From positions 1 to 24,946 of the IMG/VR virus record IMGVR_UViG_3300023084_001865: a stretch of 24,946 nt of DNA; one strand, 5' to 3'. This stretch comes from a virus. Made by a program: the position numbers and the translations under genes. The notes beneath the pieces are model-generated. The model was given only the letters and a program-made list of their open reading frames with translations, ran no database searches and was not told the origin of the DNA. Positions 23,689 through 24,946 of the stretch are shown here, piece by piece (the stretch's first letter is position 1; each line of letters starts with the position of its first letter).

Positions 23689-23743
23689 ATTACCAAAGAT
23701 AGCGTAAAAAAGAAAATAACGCGAACGCGTTAAAAAGCGTAAA
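23682..23743 (+). repeat. Three direct copies of AGCGTAAA
   Basis: The octamer AGCGTAAA occurs at 23682-23689, 23701-23708 and 23736-23743, with centres 19 and 35 bases apart. The first copy contains the methyltransferase stop codon and the last two flank the terminator hairpin. They could be a protein-binding site set or remnants of small duplications at an insertion boundary. Confidence 0.5.
23705..23732 (-). terminator. Rho-independent terminator of the porin gene
   Basis: On the minus strand TAACGCG and CGCGTTA (23717-23732) form a perfect 7-bp inverted repeat, a stem of 6-7 pairs with a 2-4 base loop. It is followed by a U-rich run read from 23716 down to 23705. On the plus strand the hairpin is followed by AAAAA, so it works best for the minus-strand porin gene ending at 23791. 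The 23744-23790 stretch between them holds nothing else I recognise. Confidence 0.75.
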
Positions 23744-23790
23744 GCCGACCTTGACCTTCTCAGATCTCCGCCGGCTCCACTGTGTTTAGA

Positions 23791-24729
23791 TTAGAACGTG
23801 AACTTGATTCCAACCGCGGCATCCTGCGTGTCTACGCCAGACGCTGGGTCAGTCATCTCGAAAGCACCGTACATGCTGAAGTTCTCACCAATCTTCTTCT
23901 CGGCTCCAACTGTGGTGTATGCGGCACCGTCCTCAACTTTACCGTATCCGATCGAGTATGTCGTGTCATCCACTAGGTGTGATGCCACTACCTCGTTTGC
24001 GGTTGTGGTAAGGTTGGTGGTTTCCGCGTCCTTGATTGTGTGCGTGTAGCCCACTGTTGTCGCATCTGACACAGCGTATGAAACACCAGCACCTGTGTAC
24101 TTAACAGAGTTCACTTTGTCATCTGTGTAGGCAATACCTAAATTTAGGTTATCACTCACATCCACAGACGCCGCTGTCTCGTAAACGTCCACACCAGACT
24201 TTCCGGTTGTTCCGTCCACTTTGATCAAGTTGTCCAACTGTATCGCACCAAAAGTGTTAGAGTAGACCACTGTGTGTGAGTCCCTGCTGAACAGTTTCTG
24301 TGCGGCACCGTTTCCATATTCCGGGAACACATCTGTCTTAGATGTTACTGCGCCCTTGAACACCGAGTTCTGTCTACCCGCTGATATGATTCCAGCGGTG
24401 CCCATGTCCACACCGGCGAAGGCCAGTTTGGAATCGAATGGGTTGGAACCCGAGTCATCCGCGTCGATGTCCACCTCAAGGGTAGCGAATCCGTTCACGC
24501 CCTCTGCGATGTCCTGCGAGAAGTTTGCTCCGATCGAGGAACCATTGTTCTCGGCCTTTGATGTTGAAACGCCATTGGCGTCCTCGTTGTTGGAAAGCAT
24601 GTAGTTCAGTGAACCGTACACTTCCATGTTAGCCGCTTCTGCTGGCTTGGGCTTCATTATGAAACCTATCACTATCAGTGCGATGATGATCGCCGCACCT
24701 ATAGCCGTCTTCTTCTTTGTTATTTTCAT
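23791..24729 (-). CDS. Phage-encoded Gram-negative porin with signal peptide
   Basis: I take the ATG at 24729 (MKITKKKTAIG), which has GGAG about 11 bases upstream. An in-frame start at 24807 would bury the signal peptide. The 312-aa precursor has a basic N-region, a hydrophobic core (9-24) and a PAEA^A signal peptidase site near residue 33. The mature start is NMEVYGSLNYML, typical of general porins. Alternating beta strands with a VDxDAD-type turn, FAGVDMGTAGIISAGRQNS and a terminal FTF follow; the final Phe is the outer-membrane assembly signal. It would form a trimeric outer-membrane channel. It has its own late-type promoter and terminator and looks complete. Confidence 0.87.
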   Translation of the reverse strand: MKITKKKTAIGAAIIIALIVIGFIMKPKPAEAANMEVYGSLNYMLSNNEDANGVSTSKAENNGSSIGANFSQDIAEGVNGFATLEVDIDADDSGSNPFDSKLAFAGVDMGTAGIISAGRQNSVFKGAVTSKTDVFPEYGNGAAQKLFSRDSHTVVYSNTFGAIQLDNLIKVDGTTGKSGVDVYETAASVDVSDNLNLGIAYTDDKVNSVKYTGAGVSYAVSDATTVGYTHTIKDAETTNLTTTANEVVASHLVDDTTYSIGYGKVEDGAAYTTVGAEKKIGENFSMYGAFEMTDPASGVDTQDAAVGIKFTF

Positions 24730-24740
24730 TATAGATTTTT

Positions 24741-24760
24741 CTCCTATATAGTTTCTATAT
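24741..24760 (-). promoter_or_regulatory. Porin ribosome-binding site with adjacent hairpin
   Basis: On the minus strand a perfect ATATAG-AAA-CTATAT inverted repeat (24746-24760) is followed at once by GGAG (24741-24744). ATATAGGAG is also the ribosome-binding context of the TRAP-type gene (about 21487-21495). The hairpin ends just before the GGAG and could affect its accessibility. Confidence 0.4.
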
Positions 24761-24800
24761 GACTTGTTTTTACTAATGCGAACACCAACACATGTCAGTG

Positions 24801-24835
24801 AGAGCATTTGCGATCACTGGCCTTGTGACCGCTCT
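24801..24835 (-). other. Hairpin-forming element in the porin leader
   Basis: GCGATCAC (24810-24817) and GTGACCGC (24825-24832) pair with one mismatch around a 7-base loop, and AGAGC (24801-24805) can pair with GCTCT (24831-24835). The two pairings share bases at 24831-24832, so they compete. The element would lie in the 5' leader of a porin mRNA started from 24849-24856. Regulatory function is only a suggestion. Confidence 0.3.
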
Positions 24836-24848
24836 GGATTGTAAGGCA

Positions 24849-24856
24849 TATTTATC
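24849..24856 (-). promoter_or_regulatory. Late-type promoter octamer for the porin (GATAAATA, 7 of 8)
   Basis: On the minus strand this reads GATAAATA, one mismatch from TATAAATA. Transcription would start near 24843 and give a leader of about 114 bases, unusually long for this phage, containing the hairpin element at 24801-24835. Confidence 0.5.
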
Positions 24857-24942
24857 AAAAAAGCAACACTTAATAGTTGCGTTTGGTAAACTTTTTCCAT
24901 GCGCTTGACGTCGAATAATTACAACGAACAGGAGGCGGAATC

Positions 24943-24946
24943 ATGG
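24943..24946 (+). CDS. First codon of a following gene (3' partial)
   Basis: AGGAGG at 24930-24935 lies 7 bases before an ATG at 24943, four bases from the window edge. The good ribosome-binding site makes a gene start here likely. Nothing can be said of its product. The preceding 24857-24929 stretch shows TTGACG at 24905 but no matching -10 box. Confidence 0.45.

Noticed and set aside
23782-24604. Plus-strand frames inside the porin gene (23782-23976, 23798-24049, 24272-24604)
   Set aside because: They are antisense shadows of the minus-strand porin, which has a signal peptide, family motifs and control signals. The plus frames have no recognisable product.
1-24946. tRNA genes, CRISPR arrays, insertion sequences, attachment sites
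   Set aside because: Gaps between genes are almost all under 100 bases. I saw no cloverleaf, spaced repeat array, transposase or integrase, and no gene-free stretch longer than 300 bases exists.

Overview
The window looks like part of a T4-like (myovirus-type) marine phage genome of moderately low GC. The core evidence is a set of recognisable T4-type replication and recombination genes: a UvsW-like helicase (12613-14076), a gp61-like primase (18050-19063) and a gp41-like DnaB-family replicative helicase (19960-21399). These sit beside a virion protein gene with an exact T4 late-promoter octamer (TATAAATA) just upstream. Genes are packed tightly, mostly with 4-base ATGA overlaps, and there are no tRNA, integrase, IS or CRISPR signatures. 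Host assignment is inference. The TRAP-type binding protein and the Gram-negative porin fit a marine proteobacterium (SAR11-like), but related T4-like phages infect picocyanobacteria and the sequence alone does not settle it.

Region 1 (about 150-10800) is a glycan synthesis and modification island. A minus-strand arm (4571 down to 1879) holds an SGNH hydrolase, a GT-B-like transferase and two FkbM methyltransferases. A plus-strand arm (4599-10792) holds a GT61-like transferase, three more members of the same GT-B-like family, a PAPS sulfotransferase, a DxD transferase and a GNGPS-motif protein. Before them lie a HAD-type phosphatase, another DxD glycosyltransferase and a small unknown gene. 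Together they could build, methylate and sulfate a surface or virion glycan.

Region 2 (10749-17203) carries a SprT-like metalloprotease, a good sigma70-type promoter, an unknown 447-aa protein next to UvsW, UvsW itself, and a run of small overlapping genes. One of these may be a clamp-loader small subunit and one is a zinc-finger protein. The most unusual is a 196-aa miniature with the ordered sequence blocks of the bacterial DNA polymerase III alpha subunit (16103-16693).

Region 3 (17212-21399) has a late-promoter-driven virion protein, then primase, a radical SAM enzyme and helicase in one overlapping unit.

Region 4 (21400-24946) is accessory and probably late expressed. It has a TRAP-transporter substrate-binding protein without signal peptide, a 2-oxoglutarate/Fe(II) oxygenase, a methyltransferase, and on the minus strand a complete exported porin with its own late-type promoter, structured leader and terminator. 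The porin and the solute-binding protein are candidates for virus-encoded changes to host nutrient uptake or envelope.
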